NCBI GenBank assembly: GCA_021824575.1
Contig: JAKAKJ010000015.1
Location: 1-39,859 of the forward strand
Reading direction: 5' to 3'
DNA from: Chloroflexota bacterium
GTDB taxonomy: Bacteria; Chloroflexota; Anaerolineae; Anaerolineales; Villigracilaceae
Length of the DNA: 39,859 bases
A program made the position numbers and the translations under genes. The first letter of the stretch is position 1; the number at the start of each line of letters is the position of its first letter. Positions 1 through 8,132 of this stretch are shown one piece after another. The notes under the pieces were generated by a model. That model made no database searches, was not told the origin of the DNA, and saw only the letters and a list, made by a program, of their open reading frames with translations.

Positions 1-103
1 TCGCGCCCCAACGATCCATCCACGGTGTGAGCAAAACGGTTACGATCACAGCAATAACAGCCAGCGCAAAAAGGATGCTTACGATTTTCAGGGATTTTTT
101 CAT
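1..103 (-). CDS. N-terminus of a membrane-anchored protein (possibly SRPBCC family), partial
   Basis: Only the first 34 codons are in the window. They read as two lysines followed by a hydrophobic membrane segment (about residues 6-26) and then a PWMDRWGA stretch, where the window ends. AGGAA lies about 8 bases before the ATG. In my memory a W-x-x-RWGAT segment right after an N-terminal membrane helix is typical of SRPBCC/polyketide-cyclase-like proteins, but too little is visible to prove it. It follows aroQ in the same direction with a terminator-like hairpin between, so it may be a separate unit. Confidence 0.55.
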   Translation of the reverse strand, partial: MKKSLKIVSILFALAVIAVIVTVLLTPWMDRWGA

Positions 104-141
104 ATCATGATTCCTTCCCTGAACATCTTAAATTCGCACAA

Positions 142-167
142 TAGAAAATTCCCCTATCGAGAGGGGA
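142..167 (-). terminator. Probable terminator downstream of aroQ
   Basis: A six-base perfect stem (TCCCCT/AGGGGA, 150-155 and 162-167) with a six-base loop is followed on the minus strand by AATTTTCT. It sits 31 bases past the aroQ stop and would end the aromatic operon. Confidence 0.5.
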
Positions 168-197
168 GTTTTGACCTAGCCAATCAGACAGGCCCAA

Positions 198-635
198 TTA
201 TTTTTCGTGAATCATCTCAATCAACGCCCTTAGAGCCAGCGCGTACGATCTCCATCCCAGTCCAACAATTTTCCCTTTACACACTGCCGAGATCATGGAT
301 TGGTATCGAAATTCCTCGCGTGCATATACATTCGACAGATGCACTTCAATCACCGGAATCTGAATCGAGCTGATCGCATCGCGCAATGCGACCGAGGTGT
401 GGGTATATCCGCCGGGATTGAACACGACTCCATCCGCCCAAGTGCGCGCATCATGAAGCGCATCGATCAACGCGCCTTCATGATTGGACTGCTGGCATTT
501 AACTTCCGCGCCCAATTCTTTTCCAAGCTCGATGATTTTCGCGTTGATCTGATCCATGGTCATCGCGCCATAGACCTCCGGCTCGCGCGTGCCGAGCAAA
601 TTCAAATTCGGGCCATGCAAAATTAAAATCTTCAT
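198..635 (-). CDS. aroQ: 3-dehydroquinate dehydratase, type II
   Basis: Catalyses step 3 of the shikimate pathway, 3-dehydroquinate to 3-dehydroshikimate, in the cytoplasm. At 145 residues it has the usual type II length. The N-terminal GPNLNLLGTREPEVYG block carries the catalytic Arg17 and Tyr22. The FNPGGYTHTS block (72-81) and the EVHLSN block (97-102) with catalytic His99 are intact. AGAGGA lies about five bases before the ATG. It is the last gene of the aromatic operon and is separated from aroKB by an 89-base spacer largely occupied by a dispersed palindromic repeat. Identification is firm; type I (aroD) is excluded by the fold-specific motifs. Confidence 0.97.
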   Translation of the reverse strand: MKILILHGPNLNLLGTREPEVYGAMTMDQINAKIIELGKELGAEVKCQQSNHEGALIDALHDARTWADGVVFNPGGYTHTSVALRDAISSIQIPVIEVHLSNVYAREEFRYQSMISAVCKGKIVGLGWRSYALALRALIEMIHEK

Positions 636-648
636 GTTTCCTCTTTCA

Positions 649-724
649 TGTCATTGCGAGGGCAAGGCCCGAAGCAATCTCCTCGTTGTAGATACAAGAT
701 TGCTTCGCTACGCTCGCAATGACA
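649..724. repeat. Dispersed palindromic repeat (TGTCATTGCGAG type)
   Basis: The outer arms TGTCATTGCGAG (649-660) and CTCGCAATGACA (713-724) are perfect inverted copies. An inner pair GAAGCAATCT (671-680) / AGATTGCTTC (697-706) is also perfect. It ends one base before the aroKB stop codon and fills the spacer to aroQ. Sequences of this type are widespread small mobile palindromes in many bacterial phyla; that comparison is from memory. Confidence 0.8.
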
Positions 725-2260
725 TCATTCCAATACTGCTTCCAAATCCGTCACATCCACCAATTCGACTTTCCCAATTTCGGCAGGCAAAGCAAAACGA
801 ATCGCCATTGCATTTTTCTTTTTGTCCACGCGCATTACGCGGATGATTTCTTCGCGCGGCATATCGTTTGGAATTTGGACAGGCAATCCCAGCGCCGACA
901 GCGACTCAGCCACCGCATCCGACAACCCTTTAGCGGCCACCGTTAAACGTTCCGCGAGCTTCGCCTCAGCCGCCATCCCAATCGCCACGGCTTCGCCGTG
1001 CCGCAATTGGAATCCGCTCACCCATTCCACCGCGTGCCCGACGGTGTGACCCAAATTCAGCGCCGCGCGGAATCCTTTTTCATACGGATCGTCCTCGATG
1101 ATTTTAATCTTCACCGCCATCGCGCGTTTGACGATTTCCTCCAAATTGTTTTTCACCCACTCCGAACCGCGTCCGCACAAATAAAACAATTCTGGATCAG
1201 AAATGATCCCATGCTTCACCACCTCCGCCATGCCGGAAATCAATTCGGCGTCTGGTAAAGTCTTCAAAAATTCCACGTCAGCCAAAACCAGCTTCGGCGG
1301 ATGAAATGAACCAATCAGATTTTTTCCTTCGGCCAAATCGAATCCCGTTTTGCCGCCCAACGAAGAATCGACCATTGCAAGCAATGTGGTCGGCACGCAA
1401 ACCCAATCAACGCCGCGCATATAAGTTGAAGCCGCAAACCCCGCCATATCACCAATCACGCCTCCGCCCAACGCGATGACCGTACTTTTGCGGTCAAGAC
1501 CATTATCGAGGAAAACTTTCCATAAACGGGAAACGGTTCCAAGATTTTTATGTTCTTCGCCAGCAGGCACAATCACATGTTTTGGCTCAAAGCCAGATGC
1601 CTGCAAAATTGATTCCATTTTTTCGAGGTGAAACTTTGCCGCGTTCTCGTCGGTCACGATGATCGGGCTTCGCATCGGAAACTCTGTCAGGTTAGAAACC
1701 TGACCTACGATGGCATCATATTCCCCCATCGCAGACAAATGATATCGTCCCAAAACAATTTGCAACTCACGCGCGCTTTGCTCCACAGATTTCCCATCCA
1801 CATGAATTTTCAAAGGGAACGATGCGTAATGCTCTTTTCGTTTCTCAAGCAGCGACATGAGCTTTGAAGTCAAATTTCCAGCCAGCAATGGGCGCTGTTC
1901 ATTTCCCTTTTGCAAACGTTCAAGCAAAGTTGGCAACTCGGCCATCAACAGGACAACTTTACCTCGGCTTTCCACAAACGCGCGATTTTCGTCACGCAAC
2001 AATGCGCCGCCGCCAGGTGCTACAACGCTTTCTTCGTTGCTGACAATATTTTGCAACACAGCCGATTCCAAATCTCGAAACGCGTCTTCGCCATTCTCCT
2101 TCATCATTTGCGAGATTGGCTTACCGGCAGATTTTTCTATTTCACAATCCAAGTCAACAAAAGGCAAGCGCAACTTTTCAGCCAATGCTTTGCCAATGAC
2201 TGACTTGCCTGTTCCTGGCGGGCCATAAAGAAAGATGTGTTTCATCATCAATTTATCCAT
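725..2260 (-). CDS. aroKB: Bifunctional shikimate kinase / 3-dehydroquinate synthase
   Basis: Two enzymes in one chain. The N-terminal half is a shikimate kinase (step 5) with P-loop GPPGTGKS, the substrate-binding VDLDCEIE and FRDLE segments and the GGGALL motif. The C-terminal half is NAD- and metal-dependent dehydroquinate synthase (step 2), with ALGGGVIGDMAGFAAS, PTTLLAMVDSSLGGKTG, the metal ligands in GMAEVVKH, LGHTVGH and LRHGEA. The order of steps is non-consecutive. Such fusions are known, for example in Thermotoga. I start at 2260 (MDKLMMKHIFLYG); the frame stays open to an ATG at 2311, but the extra 17 codons derive from a dispersed repeat and are not typical of shikimate kinases. 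An ATG at 2245 is also possible. None of these starts has a convincing ribosome binding site. The linker between the domains is also repeat-derived (1686-1704). Confidence 0.95.
   Translation of the reverse strand: MDKLMMKHIFLYGPPGTGKSVIGKALAEKLRLPFVDLDCEIEKSAGKPISQMMKENGEDAFRDLESAVLQNIVSNEESVVAPGGGALLRDENRAFVESRGKVVLLMAELPTLLERLQKGNEQRPLLAGNLTSKLMSLLEKRKEHYASFPLKIHVDGKSVEQSARELQIVLGRYHLSAMGEYDAIVGQVSNLTEFPMRSPIIVTDENAAKFHLEKMESILQASGFEPKHVIVPAGEEHKNLGTVSRLWKVFLDNGLDRKSTVIALGGGVIGDMAGFAASTYMRGVDWVCVPTTLLAMVDSSLGGKTGFDLAEGKNLIGSFHPPKLVLADVEFLKTLPDAELISGMAEVVKHGIISDPELFYLCGRGSEWVKNNLEEIVKRAMAVKIKIIEDDPYEKGFRAALNLGHTVGHAVEWVSGFQLRHGEAVAIGMAAEAKLAERLTVAAKGLSDAVAESLSALGLPVQIPNDMPREEIIRVMRVDKKKNAMAIRFALPAEIGKVELVDVTDLEAVLE
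1686..1704. repeat. Palindromic repeat inside the aroKB linker
   Basis: GTCAGGTT-AGA-AACCTGAC is a perfect 8-bp inverted repeat with a three-base centre. It lies in frame exactly between the kinase and synthase domains and encodes the GQVSNLTE stretch of the linker. GTAGGTCAGGTT...AACCTGAC elements recur as dispersed repeats in other genomes as far as I recall. Confidence 0.65.
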
Positions 2261-2261
2261 C

Positions 2262-2305
2262 GGTGACCGAGTAAAGCGGGTATTTTTCTCGCTCGTATCA
2301 AGACC
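2262..2305 (-). repeat. Dispersed repeat, GGTCTCGATAC...TACTCGACC type, copy 1
   Basis: On the minus strand this reads GGTCTTGATAC, a 20-base middle, then TACTCGGTCACC. It resembles the copy at 2322-2365, which lies in the opposite orientation, and the copy at 22620-22659. It lies at the 5' end of the aroKB frame and supplies the dubious 17-codon extension. Confidence 0.6.
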
Positions 2306-2321
2306 GCTCATTTAAATTAGT

Positions 2322-2365
2322 TGGTCTCGATACATTCCTCGCTGTTGCTCAGAACTACTCGACCA
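2322..2365 (+). repeat. Dispersed repeat, GGTCTCGATAC...TACTCGACC type, copy 2
   Basis: TGGTCTCGATAC (2322-2333) and CTACTCGACCA (2355-2365) bracket a variable middle. It fills the spacer between the aroC stop at 2370 and the start of aroKB, facing copy 1. Confidence 0.65.
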
Positions 2366-2369
2366 ACGC

Positions 2370-3536
2370 TTACTCCCAAAACAAATGCGGAATGTTATCC
2401 ATCTGCAAATCTTCAAGCGACGCTTTTCGCAACGTCTCAAAGCGCGGCAGCATTTCGTTCATCGAATCGCCGCCCAGTTTTTCGATCAACGCGTCAGCCA
2501 GCACGAACGCAACCATCGCTTCCAAAATTGGCACGGCGCGCGGAACCGGACAAAAATCCGAACGTTCGTATTTCGTTGGAGATTCCTGCCTACTGGCAAG
2601 ATCAACCGTTTGCTGCGGAGTCAATGTTGTCGCAATCGGCTTCATCGCCGCGCGGATGACGATAGGTTTTCCATTGGAAATTCCGCCCTCGATGCCGCCT
2701 GCGCGATTCGTCGAACGATTAAGATTCGAATCTGACAATGTTATTGCGTCATGCACCTGTGCTCCCAATTGTTTTGCATTCTCAAATGCATCGCCAATCT
2801 CCACGCCTTTGATCGCCTGGACGCTCATCACCGCCATCGCCAACTTTGCTTCGAGACGTTTGTCCCATTGCGAAAACGAGCCAAGTCCAATCGGGACATT
2901 CAATGCGACAATTTCGATGACGCCACCCAGAGTGTCTTTTGCATGGACGATTTCTTCGATTCGACTTCGCATCTTTTCCGCCGCGACTTTATCCGGGCAG
3001 CGGACATCACTTTCCTCCGCCGCGTCAAACCGGACCTGATAATCGCCTCCATTTAATTCGGCTTCGACTCCGCCGATGGATTTCACATATCCGCCAACGA
3101 GGATTCCAAATTGCGAAAGAAAATGTTTGCACACCGCGCCCACTGCGACCCGCATGGTTGTCTCTCTCGCCGACGCGCGTTCCAGCGCCGGGCGCAAATC
3201 ATGATAGCCATATTTCACCGCGCCGGTCAAATCCGCGTGGCCGGGACGCGGCAGGGTCATCGGCCCGATGGCTTTGCCTTTCCATTTAACGTGATCCAGA
3301 TTTTCGACAAGCAGCGCAATCGGCGCGCCGGTGGTTTGACCATCCATCACGCCGCCAAGAATCTGCGCGGCGTCTTTTTCGATCTTCATCCGTCCGCCGG
3401 AGCCGTAGCCTTTTTGACGGCGCGCCAGCTCAAAGTCAATGATGGATGCGTTGAGTTTCAGCCCGGCAGGGATCCCTTCGAGGATGGCAGTCAACGATGG
3501 ACCGTGAGATTCGCCAGCGGTTAAAAATCGAAGCAT
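2370..3536 (-). CDS. aroC: Chorismate synthase
   Basis: Converts 5-enolpyruvylshikimate-3-phosphate to chorismate (step 7) with reduced FMN. The 388-residue product starts MLRFLTAGESHGP, the classic N-terminal signature. It keeps the RPGHADLTGAVKYG segment, RASARETT, RAGGIEGG and RSDFCPVPRAVPILEAM motifs. The frame is open 27 codons further upstream, but that part overlaps aroE and has no family similarity; GGAG stands five bases before the ATG at 3536, which decides the start. The gap to the aroE stop is 19 bases and contains a TTAATGG-type heptad repeat. Very secure. Confidence 0.97.
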   Translation of the reverse strand: MLRFLTAGESHGPSLTAILEGIPAGLKLNASIIDFELARRQKGYGSGGRMKIEKDAAQILGGVMDGQTTGAPIALLVENLDHVKWKGKAIGPMTLPRPGHADLTGAVKYGYHDLRPALERASARETTMRVAVGAVCKHFLSQFGILVGGYVKSIGGVEAELNGGDYQVRFDAAEESDVRCPDKVAAEKMRSRIEEIVHAKDTLGGVIEIVALNVPIGLGSFSQWDKRLEAKLAMAVMSVQAIKGVEIGDAFENAKQLGAQVHDAITLSDSNLNRSTNRAGGIEGGISNGKPIVIRAAMKPIATTLTPQQTVDLASRQESPTKYERSDFCPVPRAVPILEAMVAFVLADALIEKLGGDSMNEMLPRFETLRKASLEDLQMDNIPHLFWE

Positions 3537-3555
3537 AAGGTCTCCAAAAAGATGG

Positions 3556-4380
3556 TTAATGGTTAATGGATTCGAGCAAGATGTCGCGTGCTGGGCTGCA
3601 TCCTGTCCAAATCTCAAAGGCGAGGGCGGCTTGCTCGATCAACATGCCAAGGCCCGTTATCGAATTCAATCCTTGTGTGTGCGCATCTCCAACTAATTTC
3701 GTCTCGCGAGGGTTATAAACCAAATCATAAACAAAGATATCGTGGGACAACTTTATTTCGCCCGGCAACGGCGATTGATTGATGTTGGGGAACATGCCGA
3801 TGGGAGTGGCGTTGACAATCAATTGAACGTTTAAATGTTGGAATGTTCGAAAATTGAATTCAATCGCATCAGCATTCTCAAAAAGCCTTGCCAGTTCCTG
3901 TGCTTGCTCGAATCGGCGCGCGGCAACAGTGACGTCCCATCCATCATTGATCAAAGCATAAACGACCGCTCTTGCCGAACCGCCTGCTCCCAAAACCAAT
4001 GCCAATTTACTATTTTCCAATTCCCTATCCCCAATGAACTTCTTCAAATCAGATGAAAATCCCGGCGCGTCTGTATTCTCGCCAACCAGTTTTTCATCGC
4101 GCAGAAAGATTGTGTTGACCGCGCCGATGGCTTTTGCGGTCGGGGTCAGTTCGTCCAGAAATTGAATAATATTTTGTTTATGCGGGATGGTGACATTCAA
4201 TCCGCGAATTTCACCACTGCGAACGCGGACAAGTAAATCCCTCAAAGCTTGGTCGTTATTTAGGAAAATAGGAAATAGGGAATAGTCGCCACCGAGTCCG
4301 CACGCTTTTAATGCCGCATCATGAATCTTCGGCGATAAACTGTGTTCCAATGGATAACCAATCAGACCAAGGCGAATCAT
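3556..4380 (-). CDS. aroE: Shikimate dehydrogenase (NADP+)
   Basis: Reduces 3-dehydroshikimate to shikimate (step 4). The N-terminal substrate domain has GYPLEHSLSPKIHDAAL and NVTIPHK with the catalytic lysine; the Rossmann domain has LGAGGSARA, followed by NATPIGM and DLVYNPRET. Length (274 residues) is normal. The ATG overlaps the aroA stop codon as ATGA, so translation is coupled. Two loops (around DYSLFPIFLNND and GDRELENSK) and the last codons before the stop are encoded by short CTATTTC- or CATTAAC-like repeat tracts. Confidence 0.97.
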   Translation of the reverse strand: MIRLGLIGYPLEHSLSPKIHDAALKACGLGGDYSLFPIFLNNDQALRDLLVRVRSGEIRGLNVTIPHKQNIIQFLDELTPTAKAIGAVNTIFLRDEKLVGENTDAPGFSSDLKKFIGDRELENSKLALVLGAGGSARAVVYALINDGWDVTVAARRFEQAQELARLFENADAIEFNFRTFQHLNVQLIVNATPIGMFPNINQSPLPGEIKLSHDIFVYDLVYNPRETKLVGDAHTQGLNSITGLGMLIEQAALAFEIWTGCSPARDILLESINH

Positions 4381-5639
4381 CGCAAAGATTCCAGAGCTTC
4401 AAAATAATTCGGAAACGTTTTTGAGACGCAAGATGGATTTTCGATGGTTACGCCGTCAACTCGCAGACCAATTAAAGAAAATGCCATTGCCATGCGATGG
4501 TCGCTGTAGGTTTGAATGTTGGCAGGTTTGAAAGTCTGACAAGGGTAAATCGTCATACCATCCTCGTGTTCATCAACTTTTACGCCGAGGCGGGCGAGTT
4601 CGGCACACGTTGCGTGAATGCGATCGGTTTCTTTGACGCGCGCCGAGGCTATTCCGCGGATTCTCGTCGGTGAAGATGCAAATGGCGCCATCGCGGCGAG
4701 GGTTTGTGCTGTATCCGGGATGTCACGCATGTCTACGTCAACGCCGCAAAGTTCAGTGGGACCAGTGACCCGTAAACAGTGAGCACTCGCGGCAGTGGAG
4801 CAACCCATTTGTTTCAAAACATCAAGAAAAGCGATGTCGCCTTGTTTTGATTGGCGCGAAATGTTTTCGACACGAACGGTTCCACCGCAAATCGCGGGCG
4901 CGGCAAAAAAGTAGGAAGCCGCGGAGACATCGGATTCGATTTGGTAAGTGGTAAGTGGTGAATAGGAAGCAGGATGAATGAGAAATTGAAAATAATCACA
5001 TCGTTCGATTTCGATACCGAAGTCTTTCATGATGGCAAGAGTCATATCCACATACGGTTTGGAATTCAATTCGGTGGTGACCTCAATTTCGACGGACGAT
5101 TTCGCATACGGCGCGACCATCAACAAAGCCGAAAGAAATTGGCTCGAAATATTTCCGGCGATTTTTGTTTTCCCGCCGGGCAAGCCGTTAGCAATTATTT
5201 TTACAGGCAGACAATTATTTTGGGTTTTAAGATTTGCGCCTAATTGCGTGAGCGCATCAACCAAGTCGGAAATGGGCCTTTCTCTCATGCGTGGGTCGCC
5301 ATCCAAAATAAATTTGCCGCTGCCGAGCGTCAGAAACGCGGACAAGAACCGCGCCGCTGTGCCAGCATTGCCAATGAAAAGTTGGGCTTTGTTGACTGGG
5401 ATTTTCCCGCCCAAGCCCATAACCGTCATTTCATGATTTGCTTCGTCAAGTTGAATGTCAAAGCCCAGCGCTTGCAAAGCTCTGGCAAAGTAAAGCGAGT
5501 CATCAGAAAACAAGGCATTTGCGAGTCGAGTCTGTCCGTTGGCAAGTGCCGCGATCAGCAAAGCGCGGTTGGTCAGCGACTTGGAGCCGGGCACGCGGAC
5601 GGTGGCGTTGAGAGGATGAGAGATAGGGATGATTTTCAT
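4377..5639 (-). CDS. aroA: 3-phosphoshikimate 1-carboxyvinyltransferase (EPSP synthase)
   Basis: Condenses shikimate-3-phosphate with phosphoenolpyruvate (step 6). The 420-residue protein begins MKIIPISHPLNATVRVPGSK, followed by SLTNRALLIAALA, GNAGTAARFLSAFLTL, DGDPRMRERPI, DIPDTAQTLAAMAPFA, RVKETDRI and YSDHRMAMAFSL, covering both lobes. I start at 5639 because the 23 codons further upstream are a Cys/Pro-rich translation of a purine-rich repeat tract and are not part of the family. The stop overlaps the aroE start by four bases. Two internal loops are built from ACTTACC-like and CACTGTT-like heptad tracts (about 4938-4985 and 4750-4800). Confidence 0.96.
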   Translation of the reverse strand: MKIIPISHPLNATVRVPGSKSLTNRALLIAALANGQTRLANALFSDDSLYFARALQALGFDIQLDEANHEMTVMGLGGKIPVNKAQLFIGNAGTAARFLSAFLTLGSGKFILDGDPRMRERPISDLVDALTQLGANLKTQNNCLPVKIIANGLPGGKTKIAGNISSQFLSALLMVAPYAKSSVEIEVTTELNSKPYVDMTLAIMKDFGIEIERCDYFQFLIHPASYSPLTTYQIESDVSAASYFFAAPAICGGTVRVENISRQSKQGDIAFLDVLKQMGCSTAASAHCLRVTGPTELCGVDVDMRDIPDTAQTLAAMAPFASSPTRIRGIASARVKETDRIHATCAELARLGVKVDEHEDGMTIYPCQTFKPANIQTYSDHRMAMAFSLIGLRVDGVTIENPSCVSKTFPNYFEALESLR

Positions 5640-5704
5640 TTCAGGAGCAGGAACAGAAGGCAAGAGGCAGAAACAGCAAGCAGGAGGCGGTAAGCAGAAA
5701 GCAG
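5640..5704. repeat. Degenerate heptad tract between tyrA and aroA
   Basis: On the minus strand the spacer is almost wholly a run of short degenerate units such as CTGCTTTCTGC, CTCCTGCTTGC, TCTGCCTCTTGC and CTGTTCCTGC. It begins at the tyrA stop codon and runs to the aroA start, leaving no obvious ribosome binding site for aroA. Confidence 0.65.
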
Positions 5705-6562
5705 TCAATGTGTGAAAGTTTGGTAACTGGCCTGCGCCTGATTAAGTAAAGAAAGCAAGGAGTCGGAATCGTTGGAAATAAGTGAAGATTCGATTTCGTC
5801 GAGCGAATGGCGAAAGCAACGCAAAACTTCCAGAACGTTCTCGCGATTCGATTGCAAAACGCCGAGCATCATGGATGAAGGTGTCCCAGCCAGACGACTT
5901 GTGGATTTGAATCCGGGGCCAACAAATGAAGCAACGTCTTTCGGCGTGGAAAGCGCCAGCGCAGATGAAAGTAAAAATGGAAAGTGGCTTGTGGCTGCGA
6001 GAATGCGATCATGTTCAATCGCATCGAGAATCATTGCCTTTGCGCCAATCACTTCGATGATTAGATGCGCGGCAGATAAAGTGCGCTGCGTCGTCCGTTC
6101 CAGCGGCGTCAAAATGAACGGCGCATTTTGGTAAAGCGTCGATTCGGCATTGGCGAGGGAGAGTTTTTCCTTTCCGCAAATTGGATGTCCGCCAATCGGC
6201 TCAAATCGTTCGGGTAAACGCGACATGGCTTCGACAATCAATCGTTTTGTCGAACCGAGATCCATCACAATACAGCGATTCGATGTGAAAGATGGCAATT
6301 GTTCAAGCAGAATCAAAATCGCGGGCACGGGCGCGGCAAAAATAACGAGATCGGATTCGGGCAGGAGTTTAGCGGGATCGCCATCAGCGAGGTCAACAAC
6401 ATTTTGACGGCAAGCCAGCTCAAGCGCCGCGCGATCCGAATCAATCCCATAAAGCGCGGCGCATTTTCCTTTCAATGCCAATGCCAGCGAGCCGCCCATC
6501 AATCCCAATCCAATGATCGCGATTTTTGCATCTGCAAGAACAAAGCCATCTTCGATTTGCAT
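5705..6562 (-). CDS. tyrA: Prephenate dehydrogenase
   Basis: Oxidative decarboxylation of prephenate (or arogenate) towards tyrosine. The 285-residue chain has the dinucleotide site GLGLMGGSLALAL, with an acidic GIDSD at the end of the second strand that favours NAD. It has the GGHPICGKE segment with the catalytic His, the SHFPFLLSSALAL helix and FVGPGFKSTSRLAGTPSSMM. There is no ACT domain, so feedback by Tyr is not evident in the protein. The start is set by AAGGAGG inside the end of aroF; only one base separates the aroF stop and this ATG. Substrate choice between prephenate and arogenate cannot be read from the sequence. Confidence 0.94.
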   Translation of the reverse strand: MQIEDGFVLADAKIAIIGLGLMGGSLALALKGKCAALYGIDSDRAALELACRQNVVDLADGDPAKLLPESDLVIFAAPVPAILILLEQLPSFTSNRCIVMDLGSTKRLIVEAMSRLPERFEPIGGHPICGKEKLSLANAESTLYQNAPFILTPLERTTQRTLSAAHLIIEVIGAKAMILDAIEHDRILAATSHFPFLLSSALALSTPKDVASFVGPGFKSTSRLAGTPSSMMLGVLQSNRENVLEVLRCFRHSLDEIESSLISNDSDSLLSLLNQAQASYQTFTH

Positions 6563-6563
6563 A

Positions 6564-7610
6564 TCACGCCTCCTTTAATTGGGTTTGATGAATCGGGGCG
6601 ATGCGTCGGCCAACAGCACCGGCAATCGCGGCAACCTGACGAACCAATTCCGCGAAACGTTCGGGCTTGAGCGACTGGCGTCCATCGGAAAGCGCGTGCG
6701 CCGGGTCGGGATGGACTTCGATGATCAAGCCGTCGGCTCCAGCCGCGATGGCCGCGCGCGCCACGGCAGTCACGTAATCGGCATGACCGGTGGAATGTGA
6801 CGGATCGAGAATCACAGGCAGATGCGTGAGACTTTTTAACACCGGGATGGCATTGATATCGGTTGTGTTGCGTGTGGCAGTTTCAAAGGTGCGGATGCCG
6901 CGCTCGCAAAGCATCACCTGTCCATTGCCACCGGCGAGAATGTATTCGGCGGACATCAACAATTCTTCAACCGTTCCGCTCAAACCGCGCTTGAGCAAAA
7001 CGGGCGTACGCGTTTCGCCAACCGCGCGCAAAAGGTTATAGTTCTGCATGTTGCGCGCGCCGATCTGCAGCACGTCAACATACTTCAACATCACATCCAG
7101 CTGCGATTGCGACATGATCTCGGCCACGATGGGCATACCCGTTTGTCCGCGCGCCTCAGCAAGATATTCGAGTCCTTCCTCGCCCAGACCTTGAAAAGCA
7201 TAGGGCGACGTGCGCGGTTTGAAGGCGCCGCCGCGCAACGCGTTCGCGCCCGCTTCACGGACAGCTTGCGCCGTTTCGAGAATCTGCACTCGTGACTCGA
7301 CCGAACACGGCCCGGCGATGATGGCGATATCGCCGCCGCCGATCTTGAAACCGTCAAGAGGAAAGATCGAATCTTGCGGATGAAATTGGCGCGAGGCCAG
7401 CTTGAAAGGCTGCGTGATTCGCTTGACCATTTCCACGCCGTCGAGTCCTTCGAAGCGATCCGTAGGAACGTTATGAGCTTCGCCAATCGCGCCGATGATG
7501 GTCGCTTCGACGCCCTGTGAAATATGCGGCGTCAAACCGTTTTCCTTGATGTGTTCGATCACATGGTCAATCTGTTCTTGTGTTGCGTCGGATTTCATAA
7601 TGATCATCAT
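6564..7610 (-). CDS. aroF: 3-deoxy-7-phosphoheptulonate synthase with N-terminal ACT-like domain
   Basis: First step of the pathway, from PEP and erythrose-4-phosphate. The 348 residues divide into a ferredoxin-like regulatory domain (about 1-85) and a TIM barrel with [59 protein letters not shown] and LDPSHSTGH. This is the small AroF type found in Thermotoga and Bacillus-like systems, where the N-terminal domain binds Tyr or Phe. GGAG stands about seven bases before the first of three clustered ATGs. It is the second gene of the operon, after aroH, so flux into the pathway is controlled by the attenuator upstream and probably by allostery. Confidence 0.96.
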   Translation of the reverse strand: MMIIMKSDATQEQIDHVIEHIKENGLTPHISQGVEATIIGAIGEAHNVPTDRFEGLDGVEMVKRITQPFKLASRQFHPQDSIFPLDGFKIGGGDIAIIAGPCSVESRVQILETAQAVREAGANALRGGAFKPRTSPYAFQGLGEEGLEYLAEARGQTGMPIVAEIMSQSQLDVMLKYVDVLQIGARNMQNYNLLRAVGETRTPVLLKRGLSGTVEELLMSAEYILAGGNGQVMLCERGIRTFETATRNTTDINAIPVLKSLTHLPVILDPSHSTGHADYVTAVARAAIAAGADGLIIEVHPDPAHALSDGRQSLKPERFAELVRQVAAIAGAVGRRIAPIHQTQLKEA

Positions 7611-7643
7611 GACGATTTCTCCTAATCGGTTACAGGTTTACAT

Positions 7644-7706
7644 GTTGAAGGCTAATTGACTTGCGACCTTCCAATCCTCCGACTTCGCTCAGGGCAAGCC
7701 TTCAAC
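7644..7706. repeat. Dispersed inverted repeat between aroH and aroF
   Basis: GTTGAAGGCT (7644-7653) and AGCCTTCAAC (7697-7706) are perfect inverted arms. The inner part has CCGACTTCGCTCAGGGCAAG, a motif I recognise as a common dispersed bacterial repeat. It occupies most of the 98-base spacer and could fold in the mRNA just upstream of the aroF start. Confidence 0.65.
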
Positions 7707-7708
7707 GC

Positions 7709-8080
7709 TCACGGCGCGGCAATCCAGTCGGGCCGCAAGCGGACGGCCTCGCGCAAGTAAATGTGTTTGATCTCGCTTTGCGGTTTTTCCGTGTTCCAAT
7801 GAATCAACACACGGATGCACAACGGCAAACTTCCTTCGATGGGAATTTCTCGCGCGCACATCATTGGGACCTGAGTCCAGCCAATTTGACGCGCGGCCAG
7901 CGCGGGATACGCCGAGACGACGTCATCCGTGACAGTGAAAATCGCCGAAGCAATGTCATCTGTTTGCAAGCCCAGATTGGCAGCCAGAATTGCATCGAGT
8001 AATTCTTTCGTCGCGGAAAGAATATTGTCTTTGGTGTCTGATTCAATTGTGGTTGCGCCGCGGATGCCGCGTATTGTCAT
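7709..8080 (-). CDS. aroH: Chorismate mutase, AroH type
   Basis: Rearranges chorismate to prephenate, feeding TyrA encoded two genes downstream. The 123-residue chain matches the Bacillus AroH fold: RGIRGATTIESDTKDNI at the N-terminus, FTVTDDVVSAYPALAAR, a middle PMMCAREIPIEGSLPLCIRV and HIYLREAVRLRPD at the C-terminus. Arg7, Glu-rich and Cys-Ala-Arg active-site segments are all present. AAGGAG lies six bases before the ATG. First structural gene of the operon, directly after the attenuator hairpin. Confidence 0.95.
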   Translation of the reverse strand: MTIRGIRGATTIESDTKDNILSATKELLDAILAANLGLQTDDIASAIFTVTDDVVSAYPALAARQIGWTQVPMMCAREIPIEGSLPLCIRVLIHWNTEKPQSEIKHIYLREAVRLRPDWIAAP

Positions 8081-8132
8081 AATGGCTCCTTGTTTCCCTC
8101 TCCCATTTTTGGAGAGGGCAGGGTAAGTGCAG

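Noticed and set aside
3537-3617. N-terminal extension of aroC
   Set aside because: It overlaps the aroE stop and has no chorismate synthase similarity; GGAG sits before the ATG at 3536.
5640-5708. Cys/Pro-rich N-terminal extension of aroA
   Set aside because: It is the translation of a heptad repeat tract; the family start is MKIIPISHPL at 5639.
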